Shown here: positions 24,846-33,469 of the stretch, one piece after another
How the letters are laid out: each line of letters opens with the position of its first letter
Numbering within the stretch: the first letter of the stretch is position 1
Source of the DNA: Halobacteria archaeon AArc-dxtr1
GTDB taxonomy: Archaea > Halobacteriota > Halobacteria > Halobacteriales > Natrialbaceae
Assembly (NCBI GenBank): GCA_025517425.1
Contig: JAOPJY010000002.1
Span: forward strand, 62,001 to 126,000
DNA: 64,000 bases
Direction of reading: 5' to 3'
Position numbers and translations under genes: made by a program
The notes under the pieces: model-generated
The model's input: only the letters and a program-made list of their open reading frames with translations
What the model was told of the DNA's origin: nothing
The model's database searches: none

Positions 24846-26197
24846 TCGTGTGAGTCACCGCTGCTCGCGCCACTGATGTCGCCGCCAGCGACGAGGGCGT
24901 CGTGGTCGCCTTCGATCATATCCATGTTCTTTAAGTTGTCTCGCTCCTCGAACTCGGCGACGGCGTCGAGGAGGTCCTGCTGAGTGAGCGTCCGACGGTT
25001 CTCTGTCAGGGCCTCGAGCACTGCCTCTCGAAGAACCATCCGAAGATCGCTGCCGGTGAGCCCGCTTGTCGCCTCTGCGACGACGTCGGGGTCGAACTCG
25101 TCGATGTCCATCGTCCGAGTGATGACCCGCAGGATGTCAGAGCGCATCCCGTAGTCGGGCTTGGGAAAGTTGATGATCTCGTCGAAGCGCCGCCAGGCGG
25201 CGGCATCCAGCTGATCGGGGTGGTTTGTCGCGCCGATCAGCAGAACGTCGTCCTGGATGAGCGAGATGTTGTCGACGGCCTTGAGGAGGGTGTTGACGGC
25301 TCGTTTCAGGGCAGCGTGTTCGTCGCTCCGGCGAGTCTTCGCGACGAAGTCGAACTCGTCGATAAAGAGGATACACGGCGAGAGACGCTTTGCAACCTCG
25401 AAGGTCTTGTCGACGTTCTTCGCGGTTTCGCCCAGATACTGGGAAGTGATCATCGAGAGCTTGACCTCGACGAACGGGAGGTCCATGTCGCGAGCCAGCG
25501 CCTGGGCCGTCGAGGTCTTCCCGGTTCCGGGTGGGCCGACGAACAGCAGCTTCCCGATCTCGCGCAGCCCGATGTCCGCGAGGTAGTCGCGGTGTTCGAT
25601 CGCTTTCGCGATCTTGTCGATCTCGGCTTCTTGATCCTCGGTGAGGACGAGATCGTCGAGGGTGATGTCGACTTCCTCTGGCGCCCTGACATCGACCAGA
25701 TCGAGCATCTCTTCGTCCTCCTCGTCGTCGAAGTACTCCGCGAGCAGCCCGTCGATCCAGATTCGGTCGGCCTGAATCGGTCGATTCTGCTCTCGTGCCG
25801 CCTCGTAGTCGACGTCGAAGGCGCCGTCGTCGGCAAAGTGCTTTGCCAGCGTGGGGTTCGCGAGCAGGCGCTCGTCGTCGGCACGGTCGGCAAACCACTG
25901 TTCGGCCAACTCCCGCTGGGTGAGCGAGATCGCCCCGGAGAAGTCGTCTCGGTCGGTAAACATCAGATCCGAGACGGCACTCCAGGGGTCGTCGACGCCG
26001 GTAGCTTGGCGGGTCGTGGTGGTAGTCGCCGAGAGGGGGCGTGAAATGCCTGCCCGCCGGCTACCGTCCCCGCCGTCGCCGGCCCAGAACACCTTTCTGA
26101 TCTCGGGTGGCAAGTCGTTCTCGTCTAAGGACCGATCGTCGGAATACACGCTCGTCGTGAGGAGAAATTCGACGACGTCGAGCGCCGCAGTACTCAT
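24821..26197 (-). CDS. AAA family ATPase with histidine-rich tail
   Basis: A 458-residue ATPase with one AAA module. Walker A is GPPGTGKT (residues 221-228), Walker B LFIDE (277-281), sensor-1 GATNHP (322-327), and the AAA lid follows with TGSDLRMVLREAVLEAL. The N-terminal 180 residues are a poorly conserved, partly disordered region that may hold a substrate-binding domain. The protein ends in a histidine/aspartate tail, SHDHSHDHDH, a likely metal-binding or low-complexity end. It resembles the proteasome/CDC48-like stand-alone AAA proteins of haloarchaea. It is not part of a clear operon. Confidence 0.85.
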   Translation of the reverse strand: MSTAALDVVEFLLTTSVYSDDRSLDENDLPPEIRKVFWAGDGGDGSRRAGISRPLSATTTTTRQATGVDDPWSAVSDLMFTDRDDFSGAISLTQRELAEQWFADRADDERLLANPTLAKHFADDGAFDVDYEAAREQNRPIQADRIWIDGLLAEYFDDEEDEEMLDLVDVRAPEEVDITLDDLVLTEDQEAEIDKIAKAIEHRDYLADIGLREIGKLLFVGPPGTGKTSTAQALARDMDLPFVEVKLSMITSQYLGETAKNVDKTFEVAKRLSPCILFIDEFDFVAKTRRSDEHAALKRAVNTLLKAVDNISLIQDDVLLIGATNHPDQLDAAAWRRFDEIINFPKPDYGMRSDILRVITRTMDIDEFDPDVVAEATSGLTGSDLRMVLREAVLEALTENRRTLTQQDLLDAVAEFEERDNLKNMDMIEGDHDALVAGGDISGASSGDSHDHSHDHDH

Positions 26198-26343
26198 TCA
26201 CCTCCCCTTTTCGCCACACGCTCTTAACGCCGTCGTCATGATCTGCATGGCGTTGTGGACGGGAGTGGGGTGCCAGTGCGGCCACCGTGGGAAAGCGGTA
26301 CCGATGGCGTTTCTCGACGGAAGGAGAGGGCATATATAGGTAG

Positions 26344-26351
26344 TTATATAC
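26344..26351 (+). promoter_or_regulatory. TATA box of the first sugar-isomerase lipoprotein gene
   Basis: TTATATAC starts 30 bases before the ATG at 26374. An identical box lies 32 bases before the ATG at 27883, so both genes share the same type of leaderless promoter. Confidence 0.7.
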
Positions 26352-26373
26352 ACAGTACATCTGAATAACATGT

Positions 26374-27570
26374 ATGTCTTCGGAACACACGGATGAGAAT
26401 CGCGTTCGTAACTATCGACGACGGTTCCTGCAAGGAATCGGCGCGGCCGGACTCACCGGACTTACTGCCGGTTGTCTCGGCGACGACAACGGTGACGACG
26501 ACGGCGATGATACCGGTGACGACAGTGAAAACGGAAACGGTGCCCCAGCCAACTTCGAGGTAGATTCCCTCGAACCGGGGGACGAGACGGTGACCATCGG
26601 CGAGTCCGTCGACGTGAGTGCGACGATCGAGAACACCGGTGACGAGGAAGACGTCCAGACCGTGTCCCTCCTGGTCGACGGTGACGAGGTCGACGACGAC
26701 GAGGTGGAACTCGGGGGCGGCGACGACGACGAGGTCGCGTTCACGGTCGGAACGATCGACTTCGACGAGGGCGAGTACGAGTACGAAATCACGACCGACG
26801 ACGACAGCCAGAGCGCGATGCTGACCGTCGAACAGACGGATATTTCGACGCAGTTCTTCTCGTACAACGGTGCCGGGTTAGACACCGTCGAACTGATCTA
26901 CGAATCGGGCGACCACGAGTACGACGCGATCGAACCCTTCGGCGGTCCAGGAAATCTCGGCGACGTCGACGACGTTCAGGAGGCACTCGACGAAACCGGA
27001 CTTCGACTCGGGAGTTCGCACATCAACATCGATGAGGTCGAAGACGATCCAGGCGGGATGGCAGATATTTACGGCGACTTCGGCGAAATCGCGCTCATCG
27101 AGCCCTACTATCAGGGCGTCTGGGATTCGCGAGACGACGTGATCGAGTTCGCCGAGCGAGTCAACGACGTTGCCGACGAGATGGAAGAGCGTGGCCTCCA
27201 GTTTGGGTATCACAACCACGACTTCGAGTTCGTTGAGCTCGACGACGGGGAGATCGCCTACGACGTTTTCGCCGAACACGTCAACGAGAACGTCCACCTG
27301 CAACTAGACGTGGGCTGGGTGGTCGTCGGCGGCGCCGATCCGGTTGCGGTAATCGAGCGCTACCCCGAGAAGATCAAGTCGATTCACATGAAAGACATGA
27401 CCGAGGACGGTGACTTCGTCGAGATCGGCGAGGGTGCCGTCGACATGCAGGGTGTCGCCGACGCTGCCAGAGAAGTTGCCGGCGTCGACTACCTCGTCTA
27501 CGAGTACGACAACGCTCCTGAACCTCTCGAGTCTCTCGAGTTCGGAGCCGAGTACCTCCAGAGTCTCTGA
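26374..27570 (+). CDS. Tat lipoprotein: CARDB domain plus sugar isomerase/epimerase barrel
   Basis: A 398-residue surface lipoprotein. YRRRFLQGIGAAG is the Tat signal and LTAGCLG the lipobox (Cys34). Residues about 52-153 are a CARDB-like beta sandwich (VDVSATIENTGDEEDVQTVS). Residues 155-398 are a xylose-isomerase-like TIM barrel with an intact site: SHIN, LIEPYYQGVW, FGYHNHDFEF, KSIHMKDM and VYEYDNA supply the usual His and acidic metal ligands. Such barrels act on sugars or inositols; outside the membrane it probably modifies free sugars or glycosides (inference). It shares its first 16 bases and domain order with the gene at 27883. Confidence 0.8.
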   Translation: MSSEHTDENRVRNYRRRFLQGIGAAGLTGLTAGCLGDDNGDDDGDDTGDDSENGNGAPANFEVDSLEPGDETVTIGESVDVSATIENTGDEEDVQTVSLLVDGDEVDDDEVELGGGDDDEVAFTVGTIDFDEGEYEYEITTDDDSQSAMLTVEQTDISTQFFSYNGAGLDTVELIYESGDHEYDAIEPFGGPGNLGDVDDVQEALDETGLRLGSSHINIDEVEDDPGGMADIYGDFGEIALIEPYYQGVWDSRDDVIEFAERVNDVADEMEERGLQFGYHNHDFEFVELDDGEIAYDVFAEHVNENVHLQLDVGWVVVGGADPVAVIERYPEKIKSIHMKDMTEDGDFVEIGEGAVDMQGVADAAREVAGVDYLVYEYDNAPEPLESLEFGAEYLQSL

Positions 27571-27882
27571 GCGCGCCCGACGGAATTGTCGACAGAACAC
27601 GCACTCTTCTCGAGGAATGCGATCGCTGGCTGGAAATCACACGGAGGAATCACAGCGTAACAGGCGATGGAAACAGTACGCGAGAGTCAGTGATGGGTGT
27701 GACTGGTAGAATACACATTATAAAGTATAATTCCCAGAAATAGTACTATCAAGAGAGACCCGCCGATAGTAAACATGTATTGACGCGGTCACTCCGGCCT
27801 GTAATGCCATCATACCGGGAATTATACACTGCAGTAAATGCCACCGTTAATTATATACGTGCTGTGTCGCTGATTCACACGT
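27571..27882. other. Gap with long inverted repeat upstream of the malectin gene
   Basis: No gene is visible in these 312 bases. GTATAATTCCC at 27725-27735 and GGGAATTATAC at 27817-27827 form an exact 11-base inverted repeat about 81 bases apart, and ATAGTACTAT at 27740-27749 is a ten-base palindrome. These lie in the region upstream of the TATA box at 27851, so a regulator could bridge them. Confidence 0.5.
27851..27858 (+). promoter_or_regulatory. TATA box of the malectin/LamG gene
   Basis: TTATATAC starts 32 bases before the ATG at 27883, a leaderless arrangement. Identical in sequence to the box at 26344. Confidence 0.7.
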
Positions 27883-30800
27883 ATGTCTTCGGAACACAAG
27901 GGCCGTGGTAAGATAAATGATACTTTAAACGAACATCGTCGGCGATTTCTTCAGGGCGTTGGGGCAACAGGAGTCGCTGGAATTACTGCCGGCTGTATCG
28001 GTGACGGGGACGACGATCCCAACGGCGAGGATGACGATACGGAACCAACACCGACCGAAGACGCCGAGTTTCAGATCAGCGATCTGGCTCCTGGTGAAAC
28101 GAGCGTCACCGTCGGCGAGACGGTCGAGGTAAGCGCCACGATAACGAACGCGGGCGAGGAAGAAGACACGCAGGCGATCGCGCTGACGGTCGACGGTGAC
28201 GAACACGATTCCGTCGAAGTAACGCTCGGCGAGGGCGAAGACGAGAGCGTCACCTTCGACGAGATCGAGACGGCCGATCTCTCTCCGGACGACTACGAGT
28301 ACGAGGTTAGCAGCGACGACGACAGCGCCTCCGCGACGCTGACCGTCGAGGGCGTCGATCTCGTCTCTCTGTTCTCGTTCGACGCGGACGAGATTACCGT
28401 TCTGCCAGGGGCGAACACAGTATCGGGAACGGTCGAAAACACGCTCGACGTCGGTGTCGAATCCGGAGAATTATCCGGGTCTCTTCCTGATGGGTGGGAA
28501 CTCGAATCTGAAAGCGGCACGAGCTTCGATCTCGCATCGGGCGACTCTCAGGAGGTCGAGTGGGAGATTTCGATTCCTGGCGACGCCGAGGGCGAATACG
28601 AACTCTCCGTCGAGGAATCGTATAGTGCGGCAGGCAGCGACGACAGCTTCACCACGAGTATCGACGTCGTCGTCGTCGAACCGCTCGGCGCACCGTGGGG
28701 ACTCAACAGCGGTAACGAAGACGGGGACTTCGATCCCGTCGAAGTCGACGACCTCGTCTTCGACGACGAGATTCCGGACTCGGTCACCGTTCTTGGAGGC
28801 CTGAACTCTGCCGCACGCGACCCGGCCGACGTCGAAAACACCGACCACGACGACATCTATCTGACCGAGCACTGGGGTGGAGACCTCGGCTACGATGTTC
28901 CGGTCGGCGAGGGCGTCTACGACGTCACGCTTCATTTCGCAGAAACCTGGTTCGGTGAGGACGGTGGAAGTGGAGAGGGCGGCGACGGCTCACGCGTCTT
29001 CGACGTCTCGATCAACGGGGAGGAGGTCCTCTCGGAGTTCGATCCCCACGCGGAAGCCGGCGGCGCGTATATCGCCGCGCCCCAGACGTTCACTGTCGCA
29101 GCGACAGACGGCTGGATCACCATCGAATCCGAAACCCACGAAGACAACACGCTGTTCAACGGAGTCGAGATTCGACCAGCTGAAGATCTCGCCGCGGCAC
29201 CGTTCGGCATCGACTCCGGTGGTGAAGACGTCGACGAGAGCGTCGAAATCGACGGGCTCGAGTTCACGAACGTCGAGGAGTCAGATGTCGTCACCGCCTA
29301 CGGCAACCCGGACGCAAGCGCGACCGGAACCGCCGTCGGCACGTTCACCTCGGACGAGCCGGTCGAGGGTACCGACCACGATCTTCTCTACCAGACCGAG
29401 CACCACGGCGGGGACCTGAGCTACGACGTCTTCATCGAGAACGGCGTCTACGAAGTGACGCTTCACTTCGCCGAGACGAACGACGCGCTCACTGGAGACG
29501 CCCGACTGTTCAACGTCTCCGTACAAGACGACGAGGTGCTCTCGGAGTACGCGATCGCCGCCGAGGTCGGCATCAACGTCGCGACGACCGAAGTCGCGGT
29601 GCCGGTCGAAGTGACCAATAACGTCCTCACGGTCGCCTCCGAGACCTTAGACGACAACTCGAAGTTCAGTGGCATCGAGATTCGAGAGTTCGACGGTGAG
29701 GTTCCGGACGACGCTGTCGGCCACTGGTCGTTCGACACTGATGGCGTTGACGACGACACCGTCATCGACCAGACCGGAAACGGCCACGACGGCACGATCC
29801 AGGGCGGCGTAAGCCCCGGCGTGACCTCCCCGACCGGCGCCGGCGCCACGTTCGACGGCGAGGAAGGGTCGACGGTCATGATCCCCGACGACGACGAGAT
29901 CGACCCGAGTGAGTTCACCGTCTCCGTGTGGGCTCGGACCGATGAGTCCGGCTTCTGGTCGGCGCTCGTCGGGAAGGACGGCTCGTACTGGTGTGGTACT
30001 CTGGACGACACGGCGATCCCACGCCTCGACGCCCACGACGATACAGGCGTAGACGGAGACATCACCGCCGAGACCGCCATCGACGATGGCGAGTGGCACC
30101 ACGTCGTCTACCGACACGGTCCGTCAGAAGACGAGTCGACGGTCCACGTCGACGGCGAACTCGAAGGCCGAATCGAGGATGTCACCGAATCCGAGCCGTC
30201 CGACATGGACCTCGCAATCGGGTCGAAGTCCGACGTCGCCGACTGGTTCGAAGGCGACCTCTCCGAGATTCGCCTCTACGACCGGCCACTCGGCGATGGC
30301 GAGATCGCCAGCCTCTACATGGAAGGCGAAGGGCCAGACGCGATCACCGCGCCGTACGGATTCAGCGCCGGCGGCTACCCCGACGATCACGACGTAGATG
30401 CAAACTCCGATGTGCCGGTCGTCATCGACGGCCTCGAGTTCCCCGGAGAAGCGGACGCGTCGGACATCGAGCACGTGCACGTAACCCACGACGAGGACCA
30501 CTGGTTCAACGACGAAGACTGGTTCAGTCCGCCCGCCGGCTCCGCCGGAACCGACGCGGAGATTGGCGAGACGGAGTACGACGCGCTCTACCAGACCGAG
30601 TTCTGGGGGCCCGACGTCAGCTTCGACTTCACCATCGAAGACGGCGTCTACGACGTGACGCTGCACTTCTCCGAGCAGACCCAGGACGCCGAAGGCGACC
30701 GCGTCTTCGACGTCGCCGTGCAGGGCGAGGAAGTCCTTTCGGAGTTCGACATCTACGCCGAAGCTGGTGGGATGAACACCGCCGTCACCCACACCGTCGA

Positions 30801-31746
30801 AGAGGTCGAAGTGACAGACGGCTCGCTACAGATCGACACGACGACTCACGAGGACGCGACGTCGATCTCGGGAATCGAGATTCGCGAGGCTGACGACGTC
30901 GATCCGGATCCATCGATCCACTTCCCGACCTACGACTTCCTCGACCTCGATGAGCTGTTCGAGGACGACGACGAGATCGACGATATCGAGGAACTGCTCG
31001 AACTCCTCGACCGACTCGACATCGATCTGGTGGAGCTGCTCGAGGAACTCGACGTCGAAGACGAGTTCATCGAGATGCTCCTCGACATGGACTTCGAGGA
31101 ACTGCTCAGCGACTTCGCCGACGGCGACGTCGACTCTGTCGAGCCGTACCTCGTCGCCATCGAGGAGCTGTTAGTCGAGTTCGACACCGAACTCGAGCCG
31201 GTGATCGCCGATCTCGCGGCGGCAATCGAGGAACTCGGTCTCGACATGCGCGCCGTCTACGTGAGCATGGATGCGCTCGACGCGGACCTCGACGCGATCG
31301 TCGAGTTGCTGGTCGAGTTCGGTCAGCCGATGATCGTCGAGGCCTTCGAGAGCCCCGAGGTCTGGTCCGACCCCGACTCGATCGCACAGTTCGCCGAGGA
31401 CTTATCCGAACTGGAAGCCGAGCTGGCGGAGCTCGGCCTCGAGTTCGGCTACTACCTCTCGGACGACTCGTTCGAAGAAATCGACGGTACGGCAGGCTAC
31501 GAACTGCTCGTCGACCACCTCGAGGGCGACGTCAAACTACAACTCGACGTCGCAGCAGCCCTCGAAGGGGATCTCGACGTGATCGCGCTCATAGAAGAGC
31601 TCGACGAACTGGGCGGTCAGCTCGACGCACTCGACATGTCCGGGCTCTCGGCCGACACCGACGACGCGGAGATCGTCGCGGCCGCCAAAGACGCAGGTGC
31701 CGAGCACATCGTCTACGGCTACGACGACGTCGAAAAGCTCGAGTAA
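27883..31746 (+). CDS. Giant Tat lipoprotein: CARDB, three malectin-like domains, LamG, degenerate isomerase barrel
   Basis: A 1287-residue surface lipoprotein. RRRFLQGVGATG is the Tat signal and ITAGCIG the lipobox (Cys38). Domains in order: CARDB-like (about 60-157); a NEW3/CARDB-type sandwich (158-266); malectin-like 1 (269-432); malectin-like 2 (438-602); LamG (608-816; HWSFDTDGVDDDTVIDQTG); malectin-like 3 (821-1003); then an acidic C-terminus (about 1015-1287) that aligns with the TIM barrel of the neighbour. Each malectin block repeats GVYDVTLHF and ends GVEIR or GIEIR. In the barrel GYHNHDFEF becomes GYYLSDDSFEE and IHMKDM becomes LDALDMSG, so catalysis is probably lost. Probably a carbohydrate-binding surface scaffold. 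Confidence 0.82.
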   Translation: MSSEHKGRGKINDTLNEHRRRFLQGVGATGVAGITAGCIGDGDDDPNGEDDDTEPTPTEDAEFQISDLAPGETSVTVGETVEVSATITNAGEEEDTQAIALTVDGDEHDSVEVTLGEGEDESVTFDEIETADLSPDDYEYEVSSDDDSASATLTVEGVDLVSLFSFDADEITVLPGANTVSGTVENTLDVGVESGELSGSLPDGWELESESGTSFDLASGDSQEVEWEISIPGDAEGEYELSVEESYSAAGSDDSFTTSIDVVVVEPLGAPWGLNSGNEDGDFDPVEVDDLVFDDEIPDSVTVLGGLNSAARDPADVENTDHDDIYLTEHWGGDLGYDVPVGEGVYDVTLHFAETWFGEDGGSGEGGDGSRVFDVSINGEEVLSEFDPHAEAGGAYIAAPQTFTVAATDGWITIESETHEDNTLFNGVEIRPAEDLAAAPFGIDSGGEDVDESVEIDGLEFTNVEESDVVTAYGNPDASATGTAVGTFTSDEPVEGTDHDLLYQTEHHGGDLSYDVFIENGVYEVTLHFAETNDALTGDARLFNVSVQDDEVLSEYAIAAEVGINVATTEVAVPVEVTNNVLTVASETLDDNSKFSGIEIREFDGEVPDDAVGHWSFDTDGVDDDTVIDQTGNGHDGTIQGGVSPGVTSPTGAGATFDGEEGSTVMIPDDDEIDPSEFTVSVWARTDESGFWSALVGKDGSYWCGTLDDTAIPRLDAHDDTGVDGDITAETAIDDGEWHHVVYRHGPSEDESTVHVDGELEGRIEDVTESEPSDMDLAIGSKSDVADWFEGDLSEIRLYDRPLGDGEIASLYMEGEGPDAITAPYGFSAGGYPDDHDVDANSDVPVVIDGLEFPGEADASDIEHVHVTHDEDHWFNDEDWFSPPAGSAGTDAEIGETEYDALYQTEFWGPDVSFDFTIEDGVYDVTLHFSEQTQDAEGDRVFDVAVQGEEVLSEFDIYAEAGGMNTAVTHTVEEVEVTDGSLQIDTTTHEDATSISGIEIREADDVDPDPSIHFPTYDFLDLDELFEDDDEIDDIEELLELLDRLDIDLVELLEELDVEDEFIEMLLDMDFEELLSDFADGDVDSVEPYLVAIEELLVEFDTELEPVIADLAAAIEELGLDMRAVYVSMDALDADLDAIVELLVEFGQPMIVEAFESPEVWSDPDSIAQFAEDLSELEAELAELGLEFGYYLSDDSFEEIDGTAGYELLVDHLEGDVKLQLDVAAALEGDLDVIALIEELDELGGQLDALDMSGLSADTDDAEIVAAAKDAGAEHIVYGYDDVEKLE

Positions 31747-31777
31747 GCACCGAAGAAACGACGGCGTAAGCGACACT

Positions 31778-31794
31778 CATCTCTTTTCTCTTTG
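31778..31794 (+). terminator. T-rich terminator after the malectin gene
   Basis: CATCTCTTTTCTCTTTG follows the stop at 31746 by about 30 bases. Such pyrimidine runs are the common archaeal terminators. Confidence 0.5.
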
Positions 31795-31898
31795 CTCCCC
31801 GATCGACGAGCGGAGAGTTCGACGCGATCAGACCAGAGCGAACAGCGACGACACCGACCAGCGCAATACCTTTCCACTATGGCTACACAGACTGGGGT

Positions 31899-32267
31899 AT
31901 GAACGTGCTGTTGGGCATCGAGGGCAGCGACGAATCCGAGAAGACGCTCCGGCGGACGATCGACCGGACGCTCGAGGCAGGCGACGACCTCACCGTCGCG
32001 ATAATCGACAAAGAGAGCGACGATCGATCGGTCGAAGAGACACGCGAGCACGCAAAGGCGCTGCTCGCAGACGCCGGTATCGACGCGGCAGTCGAAACGC
32101 TCGACGGAGATCCCGGCAGCGCGCTGGTCGAGTACGCAGAGCGAGGCGAGTTCGACCAGCTAGTACTGGGCGGCGGGACGATCAGCCCGATGGGAAAGAT
32201 CCGCCTGGGACCGATCACCGAGTTTGTCCTGTTGAACACCACGACGACGGTAACGCTGGTTCGATAG
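31899..32267 (+). CDS. Short universal stress protein (UspA family)
   Basis: A 122-residue UspA-fold protein, shorter than the usual 140-150. It has the core strand MNVLLGIEGSDESEKTLRR and the FDQLVLGGGTISPMG segment. The latter normally reads G-x2-G-x9-G-S for ATP binding and is here GGTISPMGKIRLG, so nucleotide binding is doubtful. One base separates it from the GNAT gene (TAG-T-ATG), so the two are co-transcribed. Confidence 0.78.
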   Translation: MNVLLGIEGSDESEKTLRRTIDRTLEAGDDLTVAIIDKESDDRSVEETREHAKALLADAGIDAAVETLDGDPGSALVEYAERGEFDQLVLGGGTISPMGKIRLGPITEFVLLNTTTTVTLVR

Positions 32268-32268
32268 T

Positions 32269-32838
32269 ATGAGTCGAACGCGATACTACCCCGACGATCT
32301 GACCGGGCCGTTTCCCGTGCCGCCGGCAACGGTCGACGACCGGGACGGGCGTGCAATCGAGCTACGGGCAGACACGAGTGGCGATGAGGACGCGTTGCTG
32401 GCATCGCTGGTCGACATGTACGTCCAGTTCGATCCGAGCGACCGGGCTCAGGGGATCCCCCCGACCGGACCCGAGCGCATCGAGACGTGGTTGGAACCGC
32501 TCGTCTACGACGGCGTAAACGTCCTCGCCTGCCACGAGGACGAGGTCGTCGGCCACGCGACGCTCGTCCCCGATACGGACGATCCGGGGGAAGTCGAGGC
32601 CGTCAACGAAATCGAGTGGGAGCTTGCGATTTTCGTCCTGCAAGCCTACCAGCAGGCAGGGATCGGAACAGCGCTACTGAAACACCTGCTGGGACACGCG
32701 AGTGAGTGCGGTATCGATCGGGTCTGGCTCACCGTCGAACGGTGGAACGGACCGGCAATCGCGCTCTACGAGCGGGTTGGATTCGAGACGACCGGCGCCG
32801 AACGGTTCGAACAGGAGATGGCGATCCGACTGGCGTGA
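32269..32838 (+). CDS. GNAT family N-acetyltransferase
   Basis: A 189-residue GNAT enzyme. The acetyl-CoA loop is LQAYQQAGIGTALLKHLLGHA, the diagnostic Q-x2-G-x-G/A pattern. HEDEVVGHATLVPD is strand beta-4 and VWLTVERWNGPAIALYERVG is the motif-B region. The N-terminus before residue 45 is variable. Substrate unknown; small amines or protein amino groups are possible. It is the second gene of a two-gene operon with a Usp-like protein. Confidence 0.82.
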   Translation: MSRTRYYPDDLTGPFPVPPATVDDRDGRAIELRADTSGDEDALLASLVDMYVQFDPSDRAQGIPPTGPERIETWLEPLVYDGVNVLACHEDEVVGHATLVPDTDDPGEVEAVNEIEWELAIFVLQAYQQAGIGTALLKHLLGHASECGIDRVWLTVERWNGPAIALYERVGFETTGAERFEQEMAIRLA

Positions 32839-32872
32839 GGACGTGGCCGACGGGAAGCACCCGCGGCGTCTC

Positions 32873-33331
32873 TCACACCGAGAGGACGGGCTGGCTGGCG
32901 TACGAGAGGACGTACTCTGCGGCCTTCTCGAGGACGTCCGCTTCCGTGTCGGTAATCGGCTCCCGTGGGACGACGATGAAGTCGGCGCCGATCGCGTCTG
33001 CAGCGTCGAGGACGACACTCCCCGGGTGTAACGTCTTCTGAGTTCTGGAAAAGCCGTAGTCGATCGACGTCGAAACGGGCACGTCAGCCGCCTCGGCGAA
33101 CGCCCCGACAGATTCGAGAAACTCGTGCGTCGAATCGGCAACGTCCTCGTCGGCGACCGTTCCGGCGTCCATACCGCGGACGACGCCCTGCCCGAGAACG
33201 TAGAGGGCGTGGACGGTCGCGTCGTAGCGTTCGGCGACGGCGACGGCGTACTCGACGGCGATCTCGGACTCGTCGCTACCGTCGACGGGAACGAGAACTG
33301 TCTCGACCGTGACGGCATCGCTGGCTGCCAT
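32873..33331 (-). CDS. Universal stress protein (UspA family)
   Basis: A 152-residue Usp. VETVLVPVDGSDESEIAVEY is the first strand and helix, and RYDATVHALYVLG the second strand. The region normally holding the ATP motif (ADFIVVPREPITDTEADV) lacks the G-x2-G-x9-G pattern, so ATP binding is doubtful. ATG 33331 is preferred because the frame upstream continues as cysteine- and histidine-rich sequence with no conserved features. Divergent from another Usp. Confidence 0.8.
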   Translation of the reverse strand: MAASDAVTVETVLVPVDGSDESEIAVEYAVAVAERYDATVHALYVLGQGVVRGMDAGTVADEDVADSTHEFLESVGAFAEAADVPVSTSIDYGFSRTQKTLHPGSVVLDAADAIGADFIVVPREPITDTEADVLEKAAEYVLSYASQPVLSV

Positions 33332-33439
33332 GGCAGGCCGTACGAACCCGGAAGGCAAAAAGTCACCTTCCGCGGCGTGTGGGTAGGTCGTGTGGCCGTG
33401 GTATTGTGGGTGGGTCGTGTGCCGCAGCGTGTGTGAGCG

Positions 33440-33445
33440 TTTATT
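33440..33445 (+). promoter_or_regulatory. TATA box of usp gene
   Basis: TTTATT starts 30 bases before the ATG at 33470. The gap to the divergent Usp (138 bases) also has two GGTCGTGTG direct copies at about 33386 and 33413. Confidence 0.5.
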
Positions 33446-33469
33446 GGGACGCGGGCGTAACCGTGGCGT

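Noticed and set aside
27571-27882. A search for a tRNA or small RNA gene in the malectin upstream gap
   Set aside because: No cloverleaf or box pattern could be drawn, and the inverted repeats fit regulatory sites better.
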